The notes beneath the pieces are model-generated. The model saw nothing but the letters and a program-made list of their open reading frames with translations. It made no database searches and had not been told where the DNA came from. 64,000 nt of DNA from Flaveria trinervia (Eukaryota; Streptophyta; Magnoliopsida; Asterales; Asteraceae). This document shows positions 32,641 to 44,450 of the stretch, piece by piece. The position numbers and the translations under genes were made by a program. The stretch spans positions 35,903,731 through 35,967,730 of the forward strand of contig CM046457.1 in the NCBI GenBank assembly GCA_025506515.1. Direction: 5' to 3'. Every line of letters starts with the position of its first letter. The first letter of the stretch is position 1.

Positions 32641-33236
32641 CTCTGGAGAAGTTTCATGCTTTTTGTCTAAAGCCAATAGTGATGAGTCTTTCTATGGCAT
32701 AAAAGAATGTACCATGTAACTTTAAAAACATGAATAAACTGATTAAGAATGATTTGGTAACTGGAATGCCAAAGAAAGAGTTTACAAGTTATGTCCATTG
32801 TATTGCATGCCTGAAAGGAAAGCAACAAGGTATCTCACAAGCCTAAGGAAAGGAACTCCATCACTACACCTACACTTGTTAGATATGGATCTCTTTGGCC
32901 CCACCAGTGTAATGAGTCTAGGAAGGACCTCTTACTGGTTAGTGATCACAGATGACTTTACAAGATGCACTTGGGTTTTCTTCCTTAGAACTAAGGATGA
33001 GACTCCTAAGATTCTGAAGAGTTTCATCTTGAAGATTGAGAATCAATCTAATCACAAGGTCAAAATCATAAGATGTGATCAGGGTACTGCTTTCAAGAAC
33101 AAAATCCTTGATGCATTCTGTGATGAAAAAGGTATTTCAAGACAATACAATGCTCCAAGGACTCCTCAGTAGAATGGTGTTGCTGAGAGGAGAAACAAGA
33201 CACTGATTGAAGCTGCAAGAACCATGCTATCTGACT
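32641..33236 (+). pseudogene. Element D integrase (3' part deleted)
   Basis: The zinc domain is damaged (WHKR missing, VNFKNMNKLIKN readable near 32720). CLKGKQQ lies near 32810. Catalytic core: MDLFGPTSVMSLGRTSYWL (first Asp near 32887), IRCDQGTAFKNKI (second Asp near 33076; usual GTEF is GTAF) and RTPQ followed by TAG where QNGVAERR is expected. The core then breaks off in AARTMLSD at 33234 and joins directly to RT sequence (IGTKRVFRNKKDD). So the C-terminal half of integrase and the linker were deleted. Confidence 0.9.
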
Positions 33237-33960
33237 ATCATTGGAACCAAAAGGGTGTTTAGGAACAAGAAGGATGATAGAGGAATTATAATCAAGCACA
33301 AAGCTAGACTAGTTGTTCAAGGATATACACAAGAAGAAGGAGTTGACTATACAGATGTCTTTGCTCCTATAGCAAGACTGGAAGCTGTAAGGATATTCCT
33401 GGCATTTGCTGCATCCAAGAACTTCAAGGTCATTCAACTTGATGTGAAGTGTGCTTTTCTTTATGGAGTGATTGATGAAGAGGTGTATGTCAAACAACCA
33501 CATGGTTTTCTAGATCATGATCATCCTAATTATGTCTGCAAGCTTATCAAAGCTCTTTATGGGCTACATCAGGCACCTAAGAAGTGGTATGAGACACTAT
33601 CTGAGTATCTTTGCAAACATGGATACAGGAGAGGTACTATAGATGGAACTTTCTTCATCAATGGATAGGGAAATGACATATTGCTAGTACAAGTATATAT
33701 GGATGACATCAACTTTGGTTCAACTAATCCAAAGCTCTGCAAAGACTTTGAGAAGCTGATGAAGGACAGATTTGAAATGAGTGCCATAGGGGAACTCAAT
33801 TTCTTTCTAGGAATTCAGGTGAAGCAATTTGAAGATGGCATCTTCATTAGTCAGTCAAAGTATGTTCAGGACATACTCAAGAAGTTCAACATGATGATTG
33901 TAAGATTGCTAAGACAACCATAGCTAGAAACCACTCCCTGGACCTGATCTTGAGGGGGAG
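33237..33960 (+). pseudogene. Element D reverse transcriptase (broken)
   Basis: RT begins inside the GTKWVFRNK block. The FAPIARLEAVRIFLAFAA block, IQLDVKCAFLYG (catalytic Asp) and ALYGLHQAPKKWYETL follow. A TAG at 33667 interrupts it. The polymerase box is VYMDDINFGSTN (33696-33707 for YMDD), both Asps kept. FEMSAIGELNFFLGIQVK follows. A small deletion and stop come near 33910 in the connection domain. Confidence 0.92.
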
Positions 33961-34620
33961 TGTGTAGATGAACACTTATATAGGGCTATGATTGGGTTCT
34001 TATGTATCTTATAGCTAGTAGGCCTGATATCATGTTTGCTACATGTATTTGTGCAAGATATCAAGTCAATCCCAAGATGTCTCACCTTATCACTGTCAAG
34101 AGGATTCTAAGATACCTCAAAGGTGCTTCAACACTTGGTCTGTGGTATCCCAAGAATCCTGAAATCAATCTGTATGCATACATAGATAGTGATTATGGTG
34201 GTTGCAACATGACTGCAAAGTCTACATCTGGGGGATGTCAGTTTCTGGGTGGAAGGGTGTCTCATGGTAATGCAAGAAACAATATTGTGTCTCTGTATCA
34301 ACTACTAAAGATGAATACATTGCTGCTGCAAGTTGTTGTGCTCAAGTGCTTTGGATTCAGAATCAGAGGATGGACTATGGGTTCAACTTCAAGGAGACTC
34401 CCATTCACATAGACAACAATAGTGCTATCTCAATCATAGAGAACCATATGCAGCACTCAAGGACCAAACACATCAATATCAGGTATCATTTAATAAGAAA
34501 TAATTATGAAAAGGGATTAATTAAACTAGTCAAAGTTCACACAATTAAACAATATGCTGATCTGTTACAAAGGCTTTTGATGAACAGAGATTTAAATATC
34601 ATGTATCAGCTATTAGGATG
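33961..34620 (+). pseudogene. Element D RNase H (broken)
   Basis: Connection MYLIASRPDIMFATCICARYQ, then HLITVKRILRYLKGASTLGL. The core has YIDSDYGGCNMTAKSTSGGCQFLG (34183 on). A frameshift near 34300 places the STTEAEYIAAA equivalent out of frame. The second part (34346-34620) reads PIHIDNNSAISIIEN and SRTKHINIRYHLIRN. It ends in QYADLLQRLL rather than the usual ADIFTKPL, again a frame change. Confidence 0.9.
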
Positions 34621-35218
34621 ATTAACTTTGAGTAGTTTTCTAAAACTAATTCTTATTATTTCTTAAAACATGTGTGTCCTAAGTTGTCTAGTTCATCACT
34701 TTCATAAGCTCTTGTTTTCTTTGGATGAAAATCTTTTTGAAGACTTTCCTTAGATTTATGAGAATTTTGATCCTTCGGAAGTTATGCTTTTAACTTCAGA
34801 AGAAATTTATGCTTTTAAAACAAATAACTGGCCAAGTATTTTACCTTCGGAAGAAATTTCTAAAATATCTTCCAAAGATTAATAAATTTTTCTTGGCACT
34901 TAATATTTTCAAAGACCTTTTCCTTCCGAAGCAAAATTAACCCTCGGAAGCTTTGTTCTTTTGTGCACAAAGCATTCAAATCTTAATTTCTCTTCCAAGC
35001 AAAATTTTCAAAACTCTTAGGAAATTCTTCCAAAGTCATTTTAGCTTTGGAAGCTCTTTCATTAAAACTTCCAAAGATAATTTACCTTCAAAAGCTTTTT
35101 GACTTCCAAGAAAACTACTTTTTGAACAAAAGTAAACTACTTTTTTATAGGTGGGAGCGACATCCGGATTTCAAAGTTTATCCTCTTTCATTAAACATTG
35201 TTTGAAATCCTTTTCACA
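34621..35218 (+). promoter_or_regulatory. Element D pol-3'ORF spacer with CTTCCGAAG motifs
   Basis: Non-coding AT-rich spacer with repeated TTCGGAAG, TTCCGAAG, TTCCAAAG and CTTCGGAAG units at 34765-35110. It corresponds to the motif-dense spacers in A and B, but with this family's motif. Confidence 0.7.
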
Positions 35219-35224
35219 TATAAA
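35219..35224 (+). promoter_or_regulatory. Possible TATA box of the element D 3' ORF
   Basis: TATAAA in CACATATAAACCC, 118 nt before ATG 35337. A CT-rich leader follows. The spacing is longer than the 64 nt of A and B. Confidence 0.4.
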
Positions 35225-35336
35225 CCCAATGGTTTCACCCTCTTTCTATCATCTGCTTCTTCCTCCAAACCTAAAACCCCAAAATTCTCTCTGAATTTTC
35301 TTTCTTCTTCTTTCTTCATCCTTAAGCTACCTCACA

Positions 35337-35599
35337 ATGGCCAACCCCCTCACAAAAATGACTCGAACTTTTCCATGTTGTTACACAGGCAACACAATCA
35401 GGTTGCTCTATAAGCACTGAGAAAGATCCTCATTTCTTAGAGGTTTGTCGCTTCTTAGCTTTGTCTAACTGCTTCACCTCCCTAACCATTGATCCTCCTC
35501 TTTATGAGGATCATCTTCTTGAATTCTAGAAGACCTGCCAAGAGGTCGTAATGGATGGGGAGAAGGCACTGTCTGCCACAGTGCAGGGGAGAACAGTCT
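35337..35599 (+). pseudogene. Element D extra 3' ORF, N-terminal piece, cut by element E
   Basis: ATG 35337 (MANPLTKMTRTF) is placed by the matching start of E's ORF (MALNPQHNQVALLD). After one frame change near 35390 it reads HNQVAL, then DPHFLEVCRFLALSNCFTSL and TIDPPLYEDHLLEF. A TAG follows where E and B have Trp. Next is QEVVMDGEKALSATVQGRTVL. At 35600 the LTR of E begins. This is the same N-terminal domain as in A and B (pattern HN-x-VA ... NPT-x-Y ... QFW). Function unknown. Confidence 0.75.
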
Positions 35600-36453
35600 T
35601 GCAGGATCAGTTAAGATCATTTAACACTTAGTTTTTCTCTCAAACTCACTTTGAACAACACTTGGATGAAGATAGAGTCAATAAAAGTAGATCATAATAT
35701 AGTAAGTAATAAAGAACAAAGAAAGTAATTTTCAAGGTACTTGCATATATTGCTTCTCAACTCAAATATTACAAGACTCTTACAAGGTTATCTTTTCGAG
35801 TTACAATGAGAAACTATATATAATACTACCTACAGTCGGATATACTTTGATACCAGCTGGGATCCTATAGCTAAAGCCTATACCACAAGGCTATAGTTAA
35901 GTTATCTCGGATAAAGTCTTATCTAAGATATGATAGTCAGGACATGTCCATGACTTACCTTTTGTCACCAACTAAAGTTGGCAACATGTACTATCATAAA
36001 AGGTAAATAGTGGAATAAAGTATTGTCAACTGCATGGCTCTTTGAGAAAACGCCATACCGTATCAGAGGTCTACAACGGAGTGTCAGAGGCCATACTTAT
36101 GTCCACTGGTTCATAGCAGTGTCTTCCGAAGGTTAAATGGCTTCGGAAGAACAAGTACTTCGGAAGCCACTTATACTTTGGAAGAGGCTACTTCTTCCGA
36201 GACTTGGGAACTTCTTTTTCTTCATACTTCGGAAGTAGTCTTCTGATTGTTCTTCTAAGACTTGATCTTCGGAAGCATGATCTTGACTTCGGAAGTAGAG
36301 TTCCGTCTTTAGAAGTTGATCTCTCACTTTATCTTCGGAAGAACTCTACAACCTTCGGATGTTCCATGCTATGCTTTGGAAGCCTTGCATGTAGCACCAA
36401 AATTATCTAAGTGATTTGGTTTTGGTTGCACCAGCCTTCTTCTTGATCCAACA
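35600..36453 (-). repeat. Element E 3' LTR (854 bp)
   Basis: On the minus strand it begins TGTTGGATC at 36453 and ends GATCCTGCA at 35600. At least eight CTTCCGAAG/CTTCGGAAG units or one-base variants lie at 36120-36360. The hairpin CACCAACT/AGTTGG is at 35966-35981. Only this copy is present, so the left edge rests on the CA end and on disruption of D's ORF. Confidence 0.85.
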
Positions 36454-36463
36454 AACTCCCCCT
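36454..36463 (-). promoter_or_regulatory. Element E polypurine tract
   Basis: The minus strand reads AGGGGGAGTT directly before the LTR, as in A, B and C. Confidence 0.9.
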
Positions 36464-36489
36464 AGGCTGATGCTACTAAAACTTCACTT

Positions 36490-39400
36490 GTTTCTGCTTC
36501 TCAAAACTTTCAGCACCAAGGAAAGTAGATATTAATCTATTTCCTTGTTCTTCCCTGATGTGGTGCTGAGAAGTTGTACAAATCCTTGGTAGACATGAAG
36601 TCCAGTCTGTCACCTTGGATGATGTGTACCCTTGTTGTTCCCTCTGAAAAGAGTTAGTTGATGGGAACTATAATCATATTCCCATCTAACTATAGGTTCT
36701 AATTCGGGACCCTCCACCATCTGTAGAAAGGCAGCGCCCTTGGTAGGAGGTCTTTTCTTGTCTTCCTGTCTTCTCAACTTCAACTCTTCTTCAATCTTGG
36801 CTTTTGCAGTTAGCTTGGCTAGATGAAGAATGCCGAGATGATTCTAATGGATGCAGCAGTTTTAGAGTTGGAGGGGTTAGAGAATGGCTTCTCTGCTAAC
36901 TCAGCAATATCAAATCTGCTGGAGTCTAACAGAGAGGTTGCATTAAGTCTGTTGACTTTGCCATTCTCCCTTTCCACAACAAAGTTGTGAGAAGTTTCAT
37001 CGAACCTCCACTGCATTATTCTCTTTCTAGGCACAAGAGACTGGCTAGGAATATTGTCCTCTTTCTTTGTATCCAGCAGAGTCACCAGTTTCCTTCTAAG
37101 TTTCTTCTCTTCATCATTTCGTTAATCTGAGCTAAGGCCTAGAAATCAAGCAGCCTGGTCCAATGTTCCTCTAGGCAAATCAAGGAATTGATCTCTTGTG
37201 TGGGAACATGAAGATCCATCAACATAGGTGATATTGACAGAGTCTTCCTCACATGACTTCGCTCAAAGTTGTGCAGTTAGTGAGCTAAGTCTTGATTGCC
37301 TTGAACTCCTCAAGAATTAGATGTTAAGAAGGCTGAGGGGATGGTTTGGATGGTTGTTGGGTAGGTTGTGGTTCAGAGGTTCTGGGAAGTGTTTTTGGTT
37401 GAAGGATGGGAAATTTGGGTGGTTGAGGTGATGAAATGGGTGAGGGTAAGGATGTGGGTTCAGGGGTGAAAGGCTTAGTTTTGATGGTGAAGGGTAAGGG
37501 TGAGGGATCAGGTTGTGGTTGAGTAGTTGCAGTGAAGGTCATCCACTTTACCCTTATATACGTCTCTTTTCTCTTTCCCAAGCGGATGTCAACCTTGATT
37601 TTGCTGACAATCCGTTGGACTGTCCTCTCTCACATGGGACCCACCTGCCTTCCAGAGAAGCCATGAGCCCGGAGATAGTCCTTCATCCAGGCCTTCTCAC
37701 TGAGCTTCCTGTTGCAGTGGCCTTTGCTTCTTCCTCCTTCTTCTTCCTTTCCTTTAGCTTTTCTCTTGCACCCTTTCTTCTCTCTTTCTCCATTTGATTA
37801 TGCTCTTTGTTGTAGAGCCATTAGATCGTTTCATTGTTTTGTGGAGAAAGTTCTTGAAGATTGAAGGCTCTGGAGATTAGGAACTCTATCCTATCTCACC
37901 TCTGCTGCAAGTCAGCCTCCTTCTACTCTTCTTCTTTCTCTTTCTCTAAGGCCAACCTGGCTTCTTCTTGTTATTTCTCATGTTTCAGCCTAGTTGCCTT
38001 TTCCAGATTCACCAACTCCTCTAGTGGTAGCAGGAGTGTTTCTTCATTGGCAGCTCCCAATTGGATGAGCTGATCAATTATCTCTTCTCTCCTTCTGTTG
38101 TTGACTGCCTCCTGGTTGGCTGCAGCTGCTTTTGTATTGGCAGCAAGCAACTACCCAGATGCAAGTCTTCCTTTCTTCTTTAATTTCCAATCTTCTCCTC
38201 TTTTGAAGCTCTTACACAGTCATCTTCCTTTTCCTTGTTAAAGAGCCTGACTAGGTGGTTCTTGATAGTGGATTCTGACTGTGAGAGAGGCAGAGAGGGT
38301 GTTTGAGATAGAGGTAGATTCAGAAAGTCCTCACTGTTCACCTTAGATGCCATTTCTAGGATTGCATCTGTGATGATCAGTTCCTCGGACATCTTGAACA
38401 GTCCTTTCGTAGCTTCCATTTCAGCTTCGGAAGATTCAGCTTGTTCTTCTGAGGCTTTAACTTCAGCTTAAGAAGTTTGAGGAAATGCAGATTCTGTTCT
38501 GACTGTTTCAGTTGTTGGGCCATCAGTCCCCATTTCCCTTCGAAATGAATCTTAGGTTCTATGTGGACCTTAGGTTGACCAACTTCTTCCACAGGGGTAG
38601 AAGGTGCAGTAAGCCTCTGAAGCTCTTCAGCTCCGAAGTAAATCATTGCAGCATCTGGGCTTGGTTAATCAGTAGAGGATCTCAACAGAAACTTAGTGAA
38701 GAGTCTGTAGAGATCTCTGAGCATCTTGGGTGGATTTGAAATACAACTTGAGATGGCTTAGACAAAGTGATGATAGGAGTAGAAGATGTTGAAATTGAAG
38801 TATGAATTTGTGGGTCCTTAAGTGTTTGTCTCTAAACATTCTCCTCCTTTTTGGTAGCATCATCTTGAGAGCTAAATGAGATGGAGGAAGAAGTCAATGA
38901 GACCTGAACAAGTACATGCTAACAGATCTCTCGGTCTGTTTCTACCTAGTTGAGCCTTGAGATTGTCAATCTCAAGTTGCTGAGTGACGGACCTTTCTTC
39001 TAAAGTCCTAACCAAGGATTCAAGGTTTGAGACTTTAGACAGAAGGTCATTTATGAGGAGATGCATGCTTCCTCATCTTTTTGAAGAATCACGGGGAGAT
39101 GAGGTAACATACCTAGTATGTTCAGCCTCACCACCAGATGTGTTTTCTTGGCACCCTGGTTTCCCTTGCTGAATGATGTCTCTTTCAGAGTCATCAAACG
39201 GCATGGTTGCCGCAGATTTAGTCTCAGATATGTTACCACTGTCCATAAGGTCCATTGAGGCATCTTCTATAGTGGCAGCTAAATCTGCATGAGTCCCCTC
39301 CACATCAGTGAGACTCACCTTAGTTATAGGTTACCAATGGGGGCTAGAGATAAGGGATCTCTCTAGGCTCTGTTGATCTTGGAGAGGGTGTTGTAGATCA

Positions 39401-40612
39401 ACTTCATTGCCATGGAGAGATGTTATCTCTTTATCAATTTTAAAAAGAAGGTCAGTGAAGGATAGGGATGTTGAGCCTACTGACCCGGGACCTTGGTCAA
39501 TGTCTACAGGCATTGAGCCTTTGGTGGAGCTGTCCCTTGTTGGCTGCTCAAAGGAGTGTAAATACTCATCCTGAGGGCTGTTGGTTGGGTGTCGTGCTCA
39601 TCGGTTTAAGATTGAGGAGACTCAAAACCCAAATTGAGGTCGAATGAGAAGGATGGTGAGACCTCAGACTGAGTGGGAGCCCATGTTTCCACTCTATTCT
39701 TTTGGGATTGAATAGGAAGGGCTTGCTCAATCAAAGTAGATTGAACAAGGGTTCGTTTAGGGCGTCTCTGGTATGTGATGGTGATGGGTAGAGAAGGAAG
39801 TGTTGGCATTGTGGATGTGGTTGCTGGTGTGGGGTCATCACCTGTTGGGTGAACAGGGATGTCACCAGGAGCTATTCGCTCAATCATACCTCGAAGTAGA
39901 GAAGTGTACCTTCCAGTGAAGTTGGTGGACACCTTCTTCAAAGTCTTGAAGATCGTAGGCCTCATATGAGGGACAATAAGAGCAGTTGCATAGACAAGCG
40001 TACTCTGTTCCAACTCATAGTTGATTATGTGTTGAATGAATCGGGGATACATAAAGACTGTCTCACTTTGAAGATTCCCAATCAGATTGGTGAACACAAT
40101 TCTTGAGTAATTGAAGTGGAGGCCTCTCACCAGTCCATGAACTAAGCATCCTAGTTCATACGGGATTTGATCCCATCCCCCAGATTTGTTTGACAGACAG
40201 TGGAGAACAACGTGTAGGAGGAACTTCTAGTTGTAGGAGAAGTTGTACTTGTAGACTGTCGACCTGCTCACGTCTCCACCATATCCCATGAGGATATAAG
40301 TGTTGTCTAAATCTTCTTTGGGGAATTCCGTATGAGCTCCTTCATCATATAGCTCGAGATGCTCCCTGATAAGTTGTTCAGTAATGACCAACTCTTGTCC
40401 ACAAATGCTGGACCTTAGTACACGAATCCCGTTTAGGGTTTCGACTTGACCATTTTCCCAAAATTTGGCCATTTGATTGGAGTAAACAGTCGGGTTAACG
40501 GTAAGGGCTGTGTAGTAAGATGATTGGGTGAGAAAGGAGATAATTCATAGAAGTCAGCATCTCTTGATGAATCAAGAAGTGCGACTTGGTTGTGCTGAGG
40601 GTTGAGTGCCAT
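36490..40612 (-). pseudogene. Element E extra 3' ORF (additional ORF after pol; function unknown)
   Basis: This is the longest surviving copy of the C/D/E version. ATG at 40612: MALNPQHNQVALLDSSRDAD, LTVNPTVYSNQMAKFWENGQ, LVITEQLIREHLELYDEGAH, YGGDVSRSTVYKYNF. The domain continues in the 174-codon piece from 40130: FNYSRIVFTNLIGNLQSETV and MYPRFIQHIINYELEQSTLV. A Pro/Thr/Ser-rich linker follows, then acidic pieces (39513-39051), a short coiled coil (39066-38935, SNLESLVRTLEERSVTQQL) and Gln/Lys-rich helix (38646-38377). A Pro-rich stretch is at 37581-37324. The C-terminal module reads RWEYDYSSHQLTLF and WRFDETSHNFVVERENGKVN (37020-36960). Frames change about ten times. There is no enzyme motif and no clear membrane helix. 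Confidence 0.78.
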
Positions 40613-41278
40613 TAGAGAAAGGTGAATGAGGATGAATTGATCTTGGGTAAAGTTGGAGTGGAGAAAATTTCTAGGGCAGTAAAAATTTCAAGTAAGAAGA
40701 TGAAATTGAATAGTTGGGATTGTTTAAAAGAGGATGGGAAGGTGGTAATAGGGGTTAGGATAAGGTGATGTGATGTTTTAGTGGAAGAACTGACAATGGC
40801 GATAAGGTTAAAATTAGTTAAATAATCCGACATCATTAACAAAATCTTTGCTTTTTACAGTGTGGGGCCCAAGAGATTTTCGTTACACAATAAAATCTCT
40901 CTTCCGAATATAAAACATTTCCGAAGGTAATTTGTCTTCCGAAGGCAATTCTTACTTCTGAAGCAAAGACTTTGCTTCCGAAGGTCAGAATTGCTTTCTT
41001 AATAGAGAGTGTGTGTAAGCCTCGGAAGTAGATCTGATATGAAATCAATCGCTTCTTCTGAGACCAAAAACTCTTCCAAGAAGAAAATTATCGTTTGAGA
41101 AATTTTTCTTCGGAAGATATGAAAATAACTTCAGAAGGTTAATTTCTCTTCGGAAGGAATTTATACTTAGAAACTTTCAGAGAGACCTTTTGTAACAGGG
41201 CTTAAATTGTATTGACATAAGACATTACAGATTAAAAAGGTTTTCAAAAGAGTTAGCTAATCAATGTTTATCATCCTA
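40613..41278 (-). promoter_or_regulatory. Element E pol-3'ORF spacer with CTTCCGAAG motifs
   Basis: Non-coding. TTCCGAA/TTCGGAAG units cluster at 40895-41160. The promoter-proximal part (40613-40840) is pyrimidine-rich on the minus strand but has no convincing TATA box, unlike A, B and D. Confidence 0.65.
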
Positions 41279-41890
41279 ATAGCTGTTATGAGATACTTGA
41301 ATCTTGTTCTTCAAAAGCTTTGGTGAACAAGTCAGCATATTGTTCATTTGAGTCAACTTGATTAGCTTAATCAGATTTTTCTCATGAATATCTCTAATGA
41401 AATGGTACCTGATGTCAATATGCTTTGTCTTGGAGTGCTTCACCGGATTTTCAGTAATGGAAATAGCACTGTGTTGTCAATATGGAGAGGAGTACTCGTA
41501 AAGTTGAATCCAAGTCTAACATCTGATTCTGCATAGTAGTTGAGCACAGCATCTAGCAGCAGCAATGTATTCAGCTTCAGCAGTTGATGTAGAGACACAA
41601 GATTATTTCTTGCATTGCCATGAGATGATCCTTCCACCAAGAAATTGACATCCTCCTGATGTTGATTTCTTGTCAATGTTGCAGCCGCCATACTCACTAT
41701 CAAAGTATCCATAGAGATTGAATCCTTGTTTCTAGGATACTAGAGACCTAGTTTGGGTGCTCCTTTGAGGTATCTGAGGATTCTCTTAACAGTAGCTAGA
41801 TGAGACACCTTTGGAGCAGCCTAATATCTTGCACAGATGCAGGTAGCAAACATGATATCAGGTCTACTGGTTGTGAGATACATCAGAGAA
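41279..41890 (-). pseudogene. Element E RNase H (broken)
   Basis: The minus strand reads from the connection (ASRPDIMFATCICA, near 41860) through RYLKGAPKLGL to DSEYGGCNIDKKSTSGGCQFLGG (near 41690). After a frame shift near 41620 come the STAEAEYIAAA equivalent, then FTSTPLHIDN and SKTKHIDIRYHFIRD (near 41420-41370). It ends in EQYADLFTKAFEEQ (near 41320). D in the HIDN block is followed by a base loss. RNase H function is not possible as one chain. Confidence 0.85.
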
Positions 41891-43400
41891 CCAATAATTG
41901 CCCTATACTGATGTTGATTAGTATCTTCTCCCTCAAGGTCAGGACAAAGATTTTGGTTCTGGGTATGGGTGTCTTGGTTGGCTTACAATCTTTCATCTCA
42001 AATCTTTCTAAGATGTCAGAAACATACTTAGATTGATTAATGAAAAACCCTTCCTTCATTCGCTTCACCTGAATTCCAAGGAAAAATCCATTTTTCCCAT
42101 GGAACTCATCTCAAACTTTTTCTTCATAATGCTTTCAAAGTCCTTACACATTTGGTCATTTGAGGAACCGAATATGATGTCATTGACATAGACTTGAACA
42201 AGCAAAATGTCCTTTCCAAACTTTTGATGAAGAAGTCTTGTCAATGGTACCTCTAGTGTATCCATTCTTCTGAAGAAACTAAGAGAAAGTCTCATACCAC
42301 AGCATAGGCGCTTGGTGTAGCACATATAGAGCTTTGTCCAATCTGCACACATAGTTGGGGTGCTATGGGTCTTCGAATCCTGGAGGTTGGCATACATAGA
42401 CTTCCCAATCTATTTCCCCATATAGAAAGGCACACTTGACATCAAGCTGGTAAATAGTGAAGTCCTTGGATGCAGCATAAGCAAGGAAGATCCTAACTGC
42501 CTCAAGTCTTACAACAGGTGCAAAGACATTAGTATAATCGATTCCTTCTTCTTGGGTGTATCCTTGAACTACAAGTCTTGCTTTGTTCTTGATGATCAAG
42601 CCTCTATCATCTCTCTTGTTTCTAAAAACCCATTTAGTGCCTATAGGTACTTGACCAGATGGTAGCGGACATAGGGTCCATACCTTTTGTCTCTTGAATT
42701 GAAGCAGCTCCCCTTGCATCGATTCAAGCCAGCTACTATCTTTCAAGGCATCTTCCACCTTCTTGGGTTCTATCTGGGATAAAAAGCATGAGTAAAAGCA
42801 GACATTCCCATGATGAGTCTGTCCTGTTGTTCTCACACCTTCAGAGACATCCCCTATGATGTTCTTAGTTGGATGAGTGTTATGAATCCTAAGACGAGGA
42901 ATCACTTCTAGTTGCAGAGATAGATCCAGATTGGACATATTCTGCTCAGGAACTGGTACACTCTGTCCAGCTGTTGTTTCAGAGTCATTCAATAAGGACT
43001 GATTGAATGAATGAGAAACATCATCTATGGTTGGCTATGAAGTAGTATTAACAGTTGTCTGTTCCTTCAAAACACTACTTCCTTCTACCTCGTGTTGTGG
43101 TGGATCACCTGATGAGTTTTGAAGCTCAGCAAGTGATTCACTTGTTGAAGCTTCACTATTCCTTGATATGGTTAAGCTATCAGATCTGTGAATGGTGGAA
43201 GCTTGATTTATTATAGCTCTTAGAGAATTTGGAAGAGGTCTGGGTAGCTCAAACAGTTGATCATCAACAGCAGCATCAACATCATTTTGAGCATCTGATC
43301 CAGCTAAAACATTCTCACAAGATGGTTTAGAATAGTTTGAAAACAATTCTAAATCAAAGATATGATCAGGGCCATTCCCCCTAACACAAGGAGTGTGCTC
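41891..43400 (-). pseudogene. Element E reverse transcriptase and integrase-RT linker (active site YVDD changed to YVND)
   Basis: From the right: linker with Ser/Glu-rich sequence (43346-43035), then a 209-codon open piece (42992-42363) with HPTKNIIGDVSEGVRTTGQT, SWLESMQGELLQFKRQKVW, GTKWVFRNKRDDRGLIIKNK and IYQLDVKCAFLYGEID (catalytic Asp). After a frame change it reads LVQVYVNDIIFGSSNDQMC: the first Asp of YVDD is Asn (42182-42184). FEMSSMGKMDF and SKYVSDILERFEMKDCKPTK follow. The N-terminal 200 residues are in good condition, but the catalytic change alone would kill the enzyme. Confidence 0.92.
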
Positions 43401-44450
43401 ATTAACAACTATATTGGATGACTCCTCAAATTGTTGATTCTTAGTGTTGTATACTCTACAAATTTGGAGCTAGAAGAGTATCCAACAAAGTAGCATCATC
43501 TAACTTTTTAGCAAATTTTGCTAAATTGTCTTTTGTGTTAAGTATGGTACACCTGCTGCCAAAGGACCTTAGAAACCCAATGAACGGTGGCCTCGTGTTC
43601 CATAGCTCATAAGGGGTTTTTCCATGTGGCTTAACTACAAGAACTCTATTCTACACATAGCATGCAGTGCTGACTGCCTCTGCCCAGAATGTTAGAGGTA
43701 GTTTTGAATCAGCTAACATAGTTCGAGCAGCCTCAATAAGTGTCCTATTCCTCCTCTCAGCAACACTGTTTTGTTGAGGAGTTCTGGGAGCACTATATTG
43801 TCTGGCAATCCCTTTTGAGTTACAGAATGATTCAAGCACGAAGTTCTTAAACTCGGTCCCTTGATCACTTCTAATAATCTTAACCTTGTGATCAATTTGA
43901 TTTCTATTTTAAGAATAAAGATTTTAATATTTCAGTAGTTTCATCTTCAGTTCTTAAAAAGAATACCCATGTGAATCTTGTAAAATCATCAACTATCACA
44001 AGGCAGTATGATTTCCTTCCAATGCTCATTATACTTGTGGGACCAAAAAGATCCATGTGCAATAAGTGTAATGGAGTAGTGATAGAGTTAACACTTTTGG
44101 ATTTGTGAGATATCCTATGTTGCTTCCCTTTCAGGCATGCAACATAGTTATCTTTGTAGAGAAACTCCTTTTTAGGCAAACCTTGTACCAAGTTATTTTA
44201 GCCAATTTATTCATTGCTTTAAAATTTACATGACACATACGTTTATGCCACAGTGTTGACTTATCACTATCATCTTTGGAAAGAAAACATGATACTTCAC
44301 CCATTGGGGAAGCATTGTTCATATCCAGCTTGTACATATCCCCTTTCCTGGGAGATCTAAGAAGCACCAATTCCGGAGGAATGGTCATTCCTCGTTTGAG
44401 GATAATGCACTCATGTTTTGTGAAAAGCATCTGGTGCTTTTGATCACAGA
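43401..44450 (-). pseudogene. Element E GAG-pre-integrase and integrase (broken)
   Basis: From 44430: MLFTKHECIILKRGMTIPPE, then GDMYKLDMNNASPMGE, LWHKRMCHVNFKAMNKLAK and CLKGKQHRISHKS (zinc domain, split by a frameshift near 44195). The core has LLHMDLFGPTSIMSIGRKSY (first Asp near 44055), VIVDDFTRFTWVFFLRTED, IRSDQGTEFKN (second Asp near 43865) and RTPQQNSVAERRNRTLIEAA (Glu near 43760). QQNGVAER has Ser for Gly. A stop falls after STACYV. The last part (FIGFLRSFGSRCTILN near 43580) is in another frame. Confidence 0.9.
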
